A stretch of 64,000 nucleotides of DNA. Source: DASQZK01 sp963763215. Lineage in GTDB: Bacteria > Bacteroidota > Bacteroidia > Bacteroidales > GCA-2748055. Position numbers and translations under genes: made by a program. Shown here piece by piece: positions 1 to 8,619 of this stretch. Below the pieces are notes generated by a model, which saw only the letters and a program-made list of their open reading frames with translations, had not been told where the DNA came from and made no database searches. The DNA lies in assembly GCA_963763215.1 (NCBI GenBank), contig CAVXNX010000002.1, forward strand, positions 1-64,000. The letters are read 5' to 3'. Each line of letters starts with the position of its first letter. Position 1 is the first letter of the stretch.

Positions 1-596
1 GGCAAGATGACCATGGACCAGGAGATCGATATGATCGGTGGATAGAAGGTGAATCCCAGCGGCAAGCTGCCCATCTCCATCGAAAAGAAATGGGAAGACG
101 CCCCGGCTTACAAAAGCTATTACGATGAAGACAGGACAAGCATGTCCTATACACGGAAGGCATTTTCGCCGGTTACCGGCATTACGACAAGGAACACATT
201 GAACCACTCTTCCCCTTCGGATTTGGCCTGTCCTATACCACTTTTGCCTACAGTAACATCAAGGTGAACCGGGAGAAATCCAACGCGGACAAGGGGATCA
301 CCGTTTCCTTCGATATCAAAAACACCGGAAAGGTCAAAGGAAAGGAAGTTGCCGAGATCTATGTTTCGGATCCCGTTTCTTCCCTTCCACGGCCTCCAAG
401 GGAGCTGAAAGGCTTTGGCAAGGTCGAACTTGAACCGGGCCAGTCAAAAACCATCAGCATTGCGCTGGGTAAGGATGCCTTCTCCTTTTACGACCCGGGT
501 AAAAACGGCTGGGTCGCCGAACCCGGCGAATTTGACATCCTGGTCGGGAGTTCGTCACGGGATATCCGGCTGAAACAAAAAGTGACCATGGAATGA
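1..596 (+). pseudogene. Glycoside hydrolase family 3 (beta-glucosidase-like) remnant
   Basis: The first 14 codons read GKMTMDQEIDMIGG, the usual N-terminal GH3 segment (KMTLEEKI-type), and then hit TAG at 43-45. The same frame resumes directly with VNPSGKLPIS, which in GH3 enzymes lies several hundred residues further on, in the C-terminal alpha/beta sandwich. After a frameshift near 150 the protein continues through GYRHYD, FPFGFGLSYTTF and a fibronectin-III-like tail (residues from GKVKGKEVAEIYV to IRLKQKVTME). So the catalytic barrel and most of the sandwich are missing, and the piece cannot be an active beta-glucosidase. Whether the internal deletion is real or an assembly join cannot be told from the sequence. 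The family assignment is firm. Confidence 0.8.
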
Positions 597-689
597 ATGA
601 TTAAAGGATAGGCCATCTTCTCGGTGAACAGATCGAATGTGCGGGCCTGTCAGGGACCCTGGACGAATGGATGGCGGATGGACAAAATG

Positions 690-726
690 AAAGAAAGGGA
701 TTTCCTGTGCCGGAATCCCTTTCTTT
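690..726. terminator. Hairpin terminator between convergent genes
   Basis: A 13-bp perfect inverted repeat (AAAGAAAGGGATT at 690-702 and its complement at 714-726) with an 11-nt loop. The stem arms are A-rich on one side and T-rich on the other, so it can work in both directions. It lies between the GH3 remnant on the plus strand and the repeat protein on the minus strand. Confidence 0.65.
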
Positions 727-760
727 ACTAACCACTTAAACCTAAAAAAGAAAACTCTTC

Positions 761-1153
761 TTAAAATCTTTTGAGCATCCAGGGCTCAAATTCCATATTG
801 TCTTCGTTGAACGATTCGTTGCTGGTCTTATTGAAAGAGGTCATCATCCAGGGTTCAAACTCCATATCATTTTCCTGGAAAGCGGATGCATCGTTGGTGG
901 TGAAGTTGTGCATCATCCAGTCTTCGAATTCGAGGTTCTTTTCAGCCACGACTTCTTTCCCGGCAAATTCCCTGAGTTCGAGCATCCAGTTTTCGAACTT
1001 GAGCTCTGAATCAATGGTTTTTTCAATCTTGCGGATAACTCTTTCAGCTTTTGCTTTTTTCTCTTTTTTGCCTTTGTTATTGTCGGCGTAAACATTCGTT
1101 CCCATAACCAGGATCAGGAGGGCGAGGATGATATGTGTGGTTTTTGTTTTCAT
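761..1153 (-). CDS. Small exported protein with four 23-residue FExWM repeats
   Basis: From the ATG at 1153 the product starts MKTKTTHIILALLILVMG and carries a clear signal peptide with likely cleavage after NVYA. GTG at 1186 and ATG at 1180 are alternative starts but would give an unusually long n-region. A lysine-rich charged stretch follows. Then come four copies of a motif whose core is (L/M)xFExWM(L/M): FENWML, FEDWMM, FEPWMM and FEPWML. They are spaced exactly 23 residues apart, and the last copy ends at the C-terminus (LKRF). The linkers are acidic and Asn/Ser-rich. No cysteines, no membrane anchor and no known domain were recognised. The function is unknown; a periplasmic or surface peptide-binding or precursor role would be a guess. 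The gene stands alone between two non-coding regions. Confidence 0.75.
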   Translation of the reverse strand: MKTKTTHIILALLILVMGTNVYADNNKGKKEKKAKAERVIRKIEKTIDSELKFENWMLELREFAGKEVVAEKNLEFEDWMMHNFTTNDASAFQENDMEFEPWMMTSFNKTSNESFNEDNMEFEPWMLKRF

Positions 1154-1241
1154 GGCTGTCAGATTTTTTGATTTTTTCATTTTCACGTTGTTGATATACC
1201 CATTTCATTTTCTGTGCCATAAATTGTAAAAGATTAATAAA

Positions 1242-1249
1242 CAAAAATA
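1242..1249 (-). promoter_or_regulatory. Candidate -7 box for the FExWM repeat protein
   Basis: Reading the minus strand, TATTTTTG matches the Bacteroidota TAnnTTTG -7 consensus and lies about 90 bp upstream of the chosen ATG. No convincing TTTG -33 box sits 19-20 bp further upstream, so this is only a candidate. Confidence 0.3.
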
Positions 1250-1593
1250 TACAACTGTTTTACCTGGATTGGGGGACCGTTAAAAGTGAACGGTTTTGTG
1301 ACAGGGGTGTACGGAACCGTACAGGGGGGATAATCGTTTGGCTTGGATGGCAGGCTGTCGCGGCCCCGCATTTACACCATTTGCTGGAAAAGCGGTTGCG
1401 TACGGCCATGGGCGTGTTTTCTCAAGGGCCGTGAAGGTATGGCGATTTAACTGCAAACGGGGAGGATCTTCATGGGGATCTGGCTGAGACCCGGGAAAAA
1501 GGATTTTATGTCCAATGCCATAATCCCCCACAGTTCCGTATATAACCGTCCCGATTGAATACAACCCCGAAAAGATAAATTCCTGGGGACAAT

Positions 1594-1791
1594 GAGAGAT
1601 TTCTCAGTCGCTGCCGCTCCTTCGAAATGACAGACCTCCTGGTTCAGGGGGGAGTAGCGGGAAGAGCAGGGAGGGGGCATAAAGCCGCGCATCGCGCGGC
1701 TTTATGCCCCCTCCCTGCTCTTCCCGCTACTCCCAAAACAATCCTTTCAGCGTTGTCATTTCGAGGGAACGCAGCGACCGAGAAATCTCTC
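1594..1791. repeat. 198-bp composite inverted repeat (REP/MITE-like)
   Basis: The inner part, 1650-1734, is a perfect inverted repeat with 41-bp arms and a 3-nt loop at 1691-1693. The outer arms are 1594-1632 and 1754-1791, an inverted pair matching at about 35 of 39 positions, with core TGTCATTTCGA and end GAGAAATCTCTC. Both pairs share the same centre of symmetry near 1692, so the whole block is one nested palindrome. A third, solo partial copy of the outer arm (GCGACCGAGAAATCTC) lies at 1818-1834. The outer arm resembles an interspersed palindromic repeat common in Bacteroidota intergenic DNA (recalled, not searched). Confidence 0.75.
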
Positions 1792-2217
1792 ATCAGACTC
1801 CTGAAACAACCATAATAGCGACCGAGAAATCTCCTGTGTATGCATCCTGTAAAGAAGATCCAAGCGAGTCATTAAAATCAGGTTCATACGATGTGATGAG
1901 TTGATAACAATAGATAAAATTGATAACTTATCGTCAAAAAGGCGGAAACGGGGACGCTGAGATCTCGTGGCTGAATCCCATTAAGAACGGAAGGCCTGGT
2001 CGTCGGGAATGGGTAACCAAATACACCGGATAACGTCTTTCGGAGGAATAAAACCTACGTGCGTCCTGTTACAAAACCGGTATCCATTCAAAAATCTGAG
2101 CGAAAAGAATTTTTAAAGCAGGAATTATTCCTTATCGTGATTTTTGAGGATCCGGACAGCTCTGGACGGATTAAAAGACCAGCTGGGCATTTTCCGCCTG
2201 TTGATATGAAATTAGGT

Positions 2218-2232
2218 GTCGCAATTTGCGAC
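2218..2232. promoter_or_regulatory. Palindromic operator-like site upstream of the ORF6N gene
   Basis: GTCGCAATTTGCGAC is a perfect 7-bp inverted repeat around one central base. It ends 35 bp before the ATG of the adjacent DNA-binding ORF6N protein. Position and symmetry suit an autoregulatory operator; no experimental precedent is claimed. Confidence 0.35.
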
Positions 2233-2267
2233 TTCAAGTTGAATCTTGATAACTTAAAAACAAACCG

Positions 2268-2816
2268 ATGTCCAAAGAAATGCAAATACTCCCGGATGAA
2301 ATCATAATCAGCAAAATATATATGATACGGGGCAAAAAGGTGATGATTGACAGAGATCTGGCCGAGTTATATGATGTTGAAACAAGGGTTTTAAACCAGG
2401 CTGTAAGGCGTAATGAAAAACGTTTTCCGGAAGATTTTATGTTCCAGATGATCAAAGAAGAAATGGAAAATTGGAAATCACAAATTGTGATATCCAATAG
2501 TGAAAAGATGGGATTAAGAAAACCTCCGCTGGTATTTACAGAACAGGGAGTTGCCATGTTGTCAAGTGTTTTGAACAGCGACCGGGCAATTATGGTGAAT
2601 ATCCAAATCATGAGGGTATTTACAAAAATGCGTGAACTGGTGGAAACGCATAGAGAAATATTACACAAGCTTGAACACCTTGAAAAGAAGGATATTGAGC
2701 AGGACGAGAAAATAATGCTGATATTTGAATATCTGAAACAACTTGAAAAAGCCAAACAAGAAGGACTGGAATTTAAGAACCGGCCGAAGATAGGATTTAA
2801 GAAGTCGAAAGAATAA
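2268..2816 (+). CDS. ORF6N domain-containing DNA-binding protein
   Basis: A 182-residue protein of the ORF6N/KilA-N type found in phages and in many Bacteroidota chromosomes. Residues 10-95 carry the ORF6N core: IYMIRGKKVMIDRDLAELY, then VLNQAVRRNEKRFPEDFMFQ, then LRKPPLVFTEQGVAMLSSVL. The rest (about 105-182) is a charged helical, probably coiled-coil region (REILHKLEHLEKKDIEQ) ending in a basic tail. Length is typical for the stand-alone bacterial form. It is followed by a hairpin with a T-run and is flanked by non-coding repeats, so it is transcribed alone. A role in transcriptional control or as a prophage relic is possible; its target is unknown. Confidence 0.88.
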   Translation: MSKEMQILPDEIIISKIYMIRGKKVMIDRDLAELYDVETRVLNQAVRRNEKRFPEDFMFQMIKEEMENWKSQIVISNSEKMGLRKPPLVFTEQGVAMLSSVLNSDRAIMVNIQIMRVFTKMRELVETHREILHKLEHLEKKDIEQDEKIMLIFEYLKQLEKAKQEGLEFKNRPKIGFKKSKE

Positions 2817-2925
2817 CCCATCCCACAGGGCAAAAAATTCCCGCTTCTCGTCTCTCAAAGCTTGCACGGTATTTTTCGCCCCTCCGCTCGCCCCCGCTTC
2901 TGCAATTTTTTCTGTCATAGCCTGT

Positions 2926-2946
2926 CCCGATCCATCGGGGCTTTTT
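2926..2946 (+). terminator. Rho-independent-like terminator downstream of the ORF6N gene
   Basis: CCCGAT-CC-ATCGGG stem-loop at 2926-2939 followed by GCTTTTT. It lies about 110 bp after the ORF6N stop codon on the same strand. Confidence 0.5.
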
Positions 2947-2969
2947 GTCCTGCCCGCTTGCAGCACATT

Positions 2970-3605
2970 GCTTTTTCTTTTTCAATTGAAAAAATAAAAA
3001 ACAATCCTTAATCCGGTATTCTTTACATTAAGGCGCACTCCCGCAAAAAAGAAAAAGCAAAGAGCTGCCCCAACCCTACAAACAACCGAGCGAAGCGAGC
3101 TCGTGAACACCATTAAAAATAAACACGATGTGAACAAAAGGACCTGCCATAAAAAATTGCCCAAAGCTATGTTAACATAATGCGCCACTATGTTAAATAG
3201 CCGCGCAGCCAGCCCGCCGCTTCGAACCAGGCTCTTTCCTAAAACCGGGAAAATTACTTCTAACCGTGTTCAACACTAAGGTGAATCTCCGCCAAAGCTC
3301 TTAAGGCCCATTTTTAAGCCACCGGCCTTTCCCCACGCAAGGTCAAGCCCAAAGGTTTTGAAGAAAAAATTATATTTGGCATGTACCGGAAATTATCCTG
3401 AGTCTGAAACTACTTGCAGAAACGAAATCCGTAAAAATTTTTTCTCCAAAAACCTTGCCTGCCCCGATCGCTATCGGGGCTGGCTTTGGGGGTTGCCTAA
3501 GCGGTTGAAAATGGCGTGATGTGTTAAAACAGCCATGACTTTTTCTTTTAACTGAATGATTTTTAAACTGAAATCCCAGATTTTTTTCAATTAAAAGAAA
3601 AAATG
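2970..3605. mobile_element. Non-coding MITE-like element with terminal inverted repeats
   Basis: The ends at about 2970-2995 and 3580-3605 are near-inverted copies (CAATT flanked by long T and A runs), differing by two small indels. The right end also pairs with 3540-3556 as a 17-bp inverted repeat. The 0.6-kb interior has no convincing gene. It contains an 8-bp-stem hairpin at 3461-3480 and a stretch near 3105-3135 (GAACACCATTAAAAATAA) that recurs in similar form at about 34488-34515. It may be a non-autonomous element or a long structured spacer; no transposase or clear target duplication was seen. The remaining DNA to 3746 shows nothing recognisable. Confidence 0.35.
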
Positions 3606-3746
3606 ATAATTTTAAAATGAAAGTAAAGTTCTTTGAACGGGCCGGTTTGCAGGAAGTCTGGCATTGTTGAAAGGCTTGATTTTAGTGGAGTAGTTGTTGG
3701 AGTTGCCTGAAACGGGGGGACTGTCGTAAAGAAGATTCCCCGGATC

Positions 3747-4229
3747 CTAAATCGTGGTCGAGATCAGGAATGTCGCAGCAAATGCAATGATGGCATACAA
3801 CTCCGGGAACACAGCAAGGATCATGGTATTGCCGAACACATTATATCCCGATCCGATTGCAGCGATGCCGTTGGATATGACACTTCCCTGGCGCATGGCC
3901 GAAAAGAGCCCAACAAAACCAAGGGCCACCCCCGCCGCAAGGATCGCAATCCCCTGGAGCATTGTCATCTGGTCGGTGACCACTCCCGAGCTGTTGATGA
4001 CAAAGAACCCGGCAAAGCCGTAAAGGCCCTGTGTTCCGGGAAGGGCGCTCAGCAGCATATAGTTTCCAAAAGCAGCGGGATTCTTTTTCAGGGCTCCGAC
4101 TGTGGCATTACCGCCCATCGACACCCCTATGGCACTGCCTGTCCCGGTGAGTACAACCATCAGGGCGAGGCCGGTATAGGCCAGGATTACCGGCACGTTC
4201 GCCAAATTCATCGTCATATTTGTTTCCAT
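3747..4229 (-). CDS. atpK: V/A-type ATPase membrane rotor subunit K (proteolipid)
   Basis: A 160-residue proteolipid made of two fused two-helix hairpins, the normal size for the V-type c subunit. It forms the membrane rotor ring. The ion-site residues of Enterococcus NtpK (L61, T64, Q65, Q110, E139) have clear counterparts here: L63, T66 and Q67 in LPGTQGLYGF, Q114 in MRQGSV, and the essential carboxylate E143 in FPELYAIIAF. That is the sodium-binding pattern; the first hairpin has Gln in place of a carboxylate, as in other V-type K subunits. It is the last gene of the operon, 215 bp after atpI. The sequence is intact and unshifted. Confidence 0.93.
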   Translation of the reverse strand: METNMTMNLANVPVILAYTGLALMVVLTGTGSAIGVSMGGNATVGALKKNPAAFGNYMLLSALPGTQGLYGFAGFFVINSSGVVTDQMTMLQGIAILAAGVALGFVGLFSAMRQGSVISNGIAAIGSGYNVFGNTMILAVFPELYAIIAFAATFLISTTI

Positions 4230-4444
4230 AGTGATTTTTCCTTTCGCTTCATTTATAATGATTAGTCAGCATTATATGATTCCGGAGTTTAATCACAGGT
4301 CGCAACGATTTTCACCCATCCGACTTCATTTCAATCTATTTCAGATTCCCGGCCCTGACGGCCACGGAAGGGTGTTTCAGATTGATTTCCGGGGACCCGA
4401 TCTTCTCTTTTCCCATTTCTGGAACTTCCTGCCGTTCTGAATGA

Positions 4445-6459
4445 TCACTCTTCTATGCTAAATGGTCTGTATTCCTTTCCTCCTCCCTCAAAACCTGCAT
4501 TCTTATAAAATTCGACAAAGGTCAACCGCATCGGGTGTACAAAGGCTCCCAACGTGGCCAGGAAGAGATTAATGGAATGGCCAGCCAGCAATACCACCAG
4601 GAAGAATAGCCATCCTACCCAGGGGATCTTTAGCATTTGCAGTGAAATGTCGTTGAACACAAAACCGAGTATGGCCGATGATATTCCCAACGCAAAAAGT
4701 CTGATGTAAGAGAGCAGGTCGCCGAACAGGCCGGTGGTCATGCTGTATGAATCCCATATCCCGCTGCCAATACGGGCAAAAAGACCAGTCCCGGGTTTGT
4801 TAAGGATGAAGATGAACAGGCCCGATAAGCCCAGCAGTCCGTAAAAAACCCATTTGAGGGCTTCACCCGTGAAAAGTCCTGCCGCGTAGAGCACCATGGT
4901 CAGGATCAGTACCAGCCATCCGGCAGGGGCGAGGGCATACCGGTATCCCTTGTGGTGGATGATATTCAGTACCCTCACAAATATGCCAAAGACAATCTGC
5001 ACCGCTCCGATCAATAATGAAAGATAGAACATGCTGAGGGGGTCCTGCATCAGGTGACGGAATTTCCTGATAAACGGGATGCCTGATTCGGCGCTTCTGA
5101 GCACCTCTTTTGCATACTGCCCTGCCGCATCTCCGGTTTCCTTTTCCACCGCTGCCATGAAATTATTCCTGTTTCGGAAGGTCATACCCTCCAGCTGCCG
5201 GAGTTGTGCGGTTACCGATGCCGGTACACCTTTGTGGTCAAGTTGTGCGTAGCTTCTGGCTGTCAGTGTATATCCGCTGTCGACCAGGTTAATGCCGAAG
5301 AATGTACCGGAAAGGAGACCGAAAACGATGGCTGCCACCCCGAAATATTGCCCCAGGGTAAGAAAGGGCCTCAACCGGTGTTCTTTTTTCAGTTTAAGTT
5401 TGACCAGTGCCCCGAGCAGGATAAAAACGATCCCGTACCCGGCATCACCCAGGCAGAATCCGAAGAAGATCATAAAGAACGGTGCAAAAAAGGGCGTCAG
5501 GTCGAGTTCGCCGTATCCGGGCAGGTCGAACAACCTGGTTATGGGTTCGAACAAGCTGCAGAACCGTGAGTTATGCAGCTGTACCGGGGGCGTCTCTCCT
5601 TCAGCCGGAACCGTTTCAATGATCACTGCACCGGCCTCTTCCGCCAGTGTGTTCACCTTTGCCGCAAATGCTGCAGGCACCCAACCTTCGAGGATCCGGA
5701 GGGCGTCACCGGATTCCCGTACGCGTATTCAGATAAACTTTGCTCAGGGAGAGGTCGCTCTCCAGGTGTTTCTTATATTTTTCCAGCCGCTGTCCGAAGG
5801 CAGGATCCATGGCGGCCAATGACATCGTGATATCGGTCAGTTCATTCTCCAACGAACGAAGTTGATCGTGCAATTCCGCCAGGGAACGTTTTGCCGGCAT
5901 TTCCCGTTCAGCATCAATGTCCACTTTACAATCCGCAGAGGCGACCAGCATAAACCATACATGTGTGGCATTGCGGTGTATTTCAAAGATAAAATAGTCT
6001 AGCTCCCGGATCGTTTCAAAATTGCGCACGGTCGACCTGAAAAGAGACACCCCGTACCCCGAATTTTCAGTCAGACCAAAGATCTTTTTCCGTGTATTCA
6101 CCCCAGGGCTCCTGCCGCTCAATCATACTTCTGGTCTCATCGATGGAGTCACGAATTCTCCCGAGCCTGTTCCCGGCTTCTTCGACCTCGTTCATCAGAG
6201 ATTCAGCATCAGGGTCCCGTTCGACCTGGCGGTTGATCTCTTCCAGGCTGGGTTCCGCCTTGGCCCGGGCACCGGTAAGGATGGCCAAAATACGTTCAAT
6301 CCTTGCGATCCGTGCTTCCTGTTCAGACAGTGAATCGCCCTTTTCCGGGTTTTCCCGTTCGACAACATGAAGCACCCCGAGCTGACCAAGCTTCGTGACA
6401 AAATTTTGGTAATCACGGTGGAACACCATGAAAGCCTGTTTTTTCATTTGTGTGATCAT
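4445..6459 (-). CDS. atpI: V/A-type ATPase subunit I (a-type stator), frameshifted
   Basis: The reconstructed product is about 670 residues. The N-terminal cytosolic half begins MKKQAFMVFHRDYQNFVTKL and has a long coiled coil (EEINRQVERDPDAESLMNEV region, then LHDQLRSLENELTDI). The C-terminal half has about seven membrane segments, with GYGELDLTPFFAPFFMIFFG at its start and FGDLLSYIRLFALGISSAI near the end, where the conserved arginine for ion transfer lies. The reading frame breaks near 6080 and near 5700, and total length is off by two bases, so two single-base insertions are likely. The start overlaps the atpD stop (ATGA). It makes the ion half-channels against subunit K. Confidence 0.9.
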
Positions 6460-7073
6460 AAGCGTACTTCCATCTTATTTTGTTGCCGGCGCTTCACGAT
6501 CTTCTGAGCCGCCTTGGTCAGGTTCTCCTCATCCTCCAGGAACCGTTTTATTTTTCGTACCGCACTTTTATAACCGGGTATCTGGACCTTTTCAAACAGG
6601 TTAACCTTCTGGGTGGTCTTCCGGCGGGCAGACTCGAGAATTTTTGCCTTAGCTTCCAGAAGTCTGTACCTGGCTTCCATTGAAATCAAACGCTTGAGGA
6701 GTTCCACCCCCTCGTGGTACCATTTGGGTTCAGAGAAAATGTTGAACTTTTTGATATCGAAGATGATCTCATCGGCTTCAGGTATGCTCACCCCGGCAAT
6801 ATTACCGTAGCGAAGTTTCACTTCCCTGACGCTGACCAGCGAAGCATCAAATTCGCTCCACAGCCTGATGTTCCGGCCTTGTTCCCCGATGAGCCGGTCG
6901 ATCTCCCCGGTCAGGTTTCCGGCATCCCTGCGGGCATTCTTTACCTCCATCCGGAGAGCCGATTCTTTGTTTTTAAGCGTCGGGAGTGCTCGCTGCCGAA
7001 TATTCAGCTGCCGGTTAAGGTTCTGAAGTGAAGTCTTGTTATATTCAAATCTCAGTGCCATTTCAGGATTCAC
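6456..7073 (-). CDS. atpD: V/A-type ATPase central-stalk subunit D
   Basis: A 205-residue, mostly helical protein whose two ends form the long antiparallel coiled coil that turns inside the A3B3 head. Family marks are MALRFEYNKTSLQNLNRQL at the N-terminus and NLFEKVQIPGYKSAVRKIKR near the C-terminus; length is normal for the family. It sits 199 bp after atpB and overlaps atpI by 4 bp. The gap to atpB is open but without a recognisable gene. Naming follows V-type usage: this is not the F-type beta subunit also called atpD. Confidence 0.93.
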   Translation of the reverse strand: MNPEMALRFEYNKTSLQNLNRQLNIRQRALPTLKNKESALRMEVKNARRDAGNLTGEIDRLIGEQGRNIRLWSEFDASLVSVREVKLRYGNIAGVSIPEADEIIFDIKKFNIFSEPKWYHEGVELLKRLISMEARYRLLEAKAKILESARRKTTQKVNLFEKVQIPGYKSAVRKIKRFLEDEENLTKAAQKIVKRRQQNKMEVRL

Positions 7074-7272
7074 GTTTCAGGTTTCAACGACGATGAATAT
7101 GGTGCGGGCACCAGGGGGTGTCCAGGGATCAATTCTCAGGAAATCATGACAACCAAAACAAGCCCGTTCGTCTCTTTCCCCGAAGGGGCTCCTACCGGAA
7201 CGCGAGCACCGGAGGCAGTGGCATCAGAACTTCCTCCTTGCCGTTCGCCTTCAATGAATATCGGCGGAAGCC

Positions 7273-8619
7273 CTATTCTTTCTCTACTTCTCCGTGTTTT
7301 CCGTTCCTCCAGTATTTCCTGACCAGATCTTCTTTAATTCCGGTCTCATTTTTTGAGAAGTGCTTACCGAACAGTTCCCAGCCCGTATCGAGCATCTCAT
7401 TCATCTGCAATTTCACATCAACGGCGAGGAGCCTTCGGGTATATTCCGAGGCGAAAGCGAGGGTCCGCTCATCATAACCGGTCAGATCAAATCCATTCTC
7501 CTGCTTGGTTTTGGCGTTGGCTGCATCAGCATAGAGACGAATGGCCGTATTCATCACCTGCGGGTGGTCCTCGCGTGTTTGTTTACCGATGACGAGCTGT
7601 TTGAGCCTGGAGAGTGACCTGAACGGATCGACCACCACCCTGCCCACATCGCTGTCTCGTCGCAGGAAGAGCTGGCCCTCGGTAATATAACCTGTATTGT
7701 CGGGAATGGCATGCGTGATATCTCCGCCTGAAAGTGTTGTCACAGCGACGATGGTTATCGACCCGCCGTCGGTAAACTGCACGGCCTTTTCGTAGATTCT
7801 TGCCAGATCGCTGTAAAGCGACCCCGGCATCGAGTCTTTCGAGGGGATCTGGTCCATCCGGTTTGACACGATCGACAGGGCATCAGCATAAAGGGTCATA
7901 TCCGTCAGAAGCACAAGCACCTTCTCATGGCTTTCCACGGCAAAATATTCTGCAGCCGTGAGGGCCATATCGGGCACCATCAGACGCTCCACCGGAGGAT
8001 CCTCCGTGGTATTGATAAAAGCGATGACCCGCTCGAGCGATCCGGCATTTTCAAAGGTATGGCGGAAAAAAAGGTAGTCATCGTTGGAGAGGCCCATCCC
8101 GCCAAGGATGATCTTGTCGGCCTCGGCCCTCAGAGCCAGCAATGCCATGATCTGGTTGAACGGCTGGTCGGGATCCGCGAAGAAAGGGATCTTTTGGCCG
8201 GTCACCAGGGTGTTGTTCAGGTCGATGCCGGCAATACCGGTCGTGATGAGCCGGGAAGGTTGCTCGCGCCTTACCGGATTCACGGAGGGACCGCCGATCT
8301 CACGCTCTGTACCTGTCAGTTCAGGTCCACCGTCAATGGGATCTCCGTATGCATTCAGAAAGCGGCCGATCATATCGGGGCCGAGCCTGAGTGATGGCGG
8401 ATGACCCAGGAAGATCACTTCTGCATCGGTGGGAATCCCTTCTGTTCCGGCGAATACCTGGAGGGTCACCTCATCGCCCATGATCTTCACGATTTGAGCC
8501 AGGCGGCCGTCAATTAAAGCCAGCTCGTCGAATCCGACATGTTCCGCCCTCAGCGTGCAGGTCGCCTTATTGATCTTTTCTATCCTGGTGTAGATCTTAT
8601 GGAAAGCCTTTTTAGACAT
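7273..8619 (-). CDS. atpB: V/A-type ATPase non-catalytic subunit B
   Basis: A 448-residue nucleotide-binding-fold subunit of the A3B3 head. It lacks a true P-loop, as expected for B. Recognisable blocks are RLGPDMIGRFLNAYGDPIDG (residues about 76-95), GIAGIDLNNTLVTGQKIPFF, VLVLLTDMTLYADALSIVSN, and the C-terminal YWRNGKHGE typical of bacterial V-type B subunits. Its start overlaps the end of atpA by 8 bp, which indicates translational coupling. The frame is intact. Confidence 0.95.
   Translation of the reverse strand: MSKKAFHKIYTRIEKINKATCTLRAEHVGFDELALIDGRLAQIVKIMGDEVTLQVFAGTEGIPTDAEVIFLGHPPSLRLGPDMIGRFLNAYGDPIDGGPELTGTEREIGGPSVNPVRREQPSRLITTGIAGIDLNNTLVTGQKIPFFADPDQPFNQIMALLALRAEADKIILGGMGLSNDDYLFFRHTFENAGSLERVIAFINTTEDPPVERLMVPDMALTAAEYFAVESHEKVLVLLTDMTLYADALSIVSNRMDQIPSKDSMPGSLYSDLARIYEKAVQFTDGGSITIVAVTTLSGGDITHAIPDNTGYITEGQLFLRRDSDVGRVVVDPFRSLSRLKQLVIGKQTREDHPQVMNTAIRLYADAANAKTKQENGFDLTGYDERTLAFASEYTRRLLAVDVKLQMNEMLDTGWELFGKHFSKNETGIKEDLVRKYWRNGKHGEVEKE

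Larger units (their letters stand above)
1187..2267. other. Long intergenic region without a credible gene
   Basis: About 1.1 kb between the repeat protein and the ORF6N gene. It holds the composite palindrome at 1594-1791, a third partial copy of its outer arm at 1818-1834, and a short inverted repeat (GTACGG-AA-CCGTAC near 1300). Open frames here translate the repeats and resemble no protein family. The 3' end carries the palindrome at 2218-2232. Confidence 0.6.

Noticed and set aside
1447..1692. Minus-strand frame reading ATEKSLIVPRNLSFRG
   Set aside because: It translates the REP-like outer arm and the palindrome; no protein family is recognisable.
2059..2307. Plus-strand frame directly upstream of the ORF6N gene
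   Set aside because: Overlaps the ORF6N start and the palindrome in another frame and has no protein-like composition.
3210..3245. GGTTCGAAG on the minus strand as a tRNA T-loop
   Set aside because: The flanking bases do not form a T-stem and no acceptor or anticodon arms could be placed.
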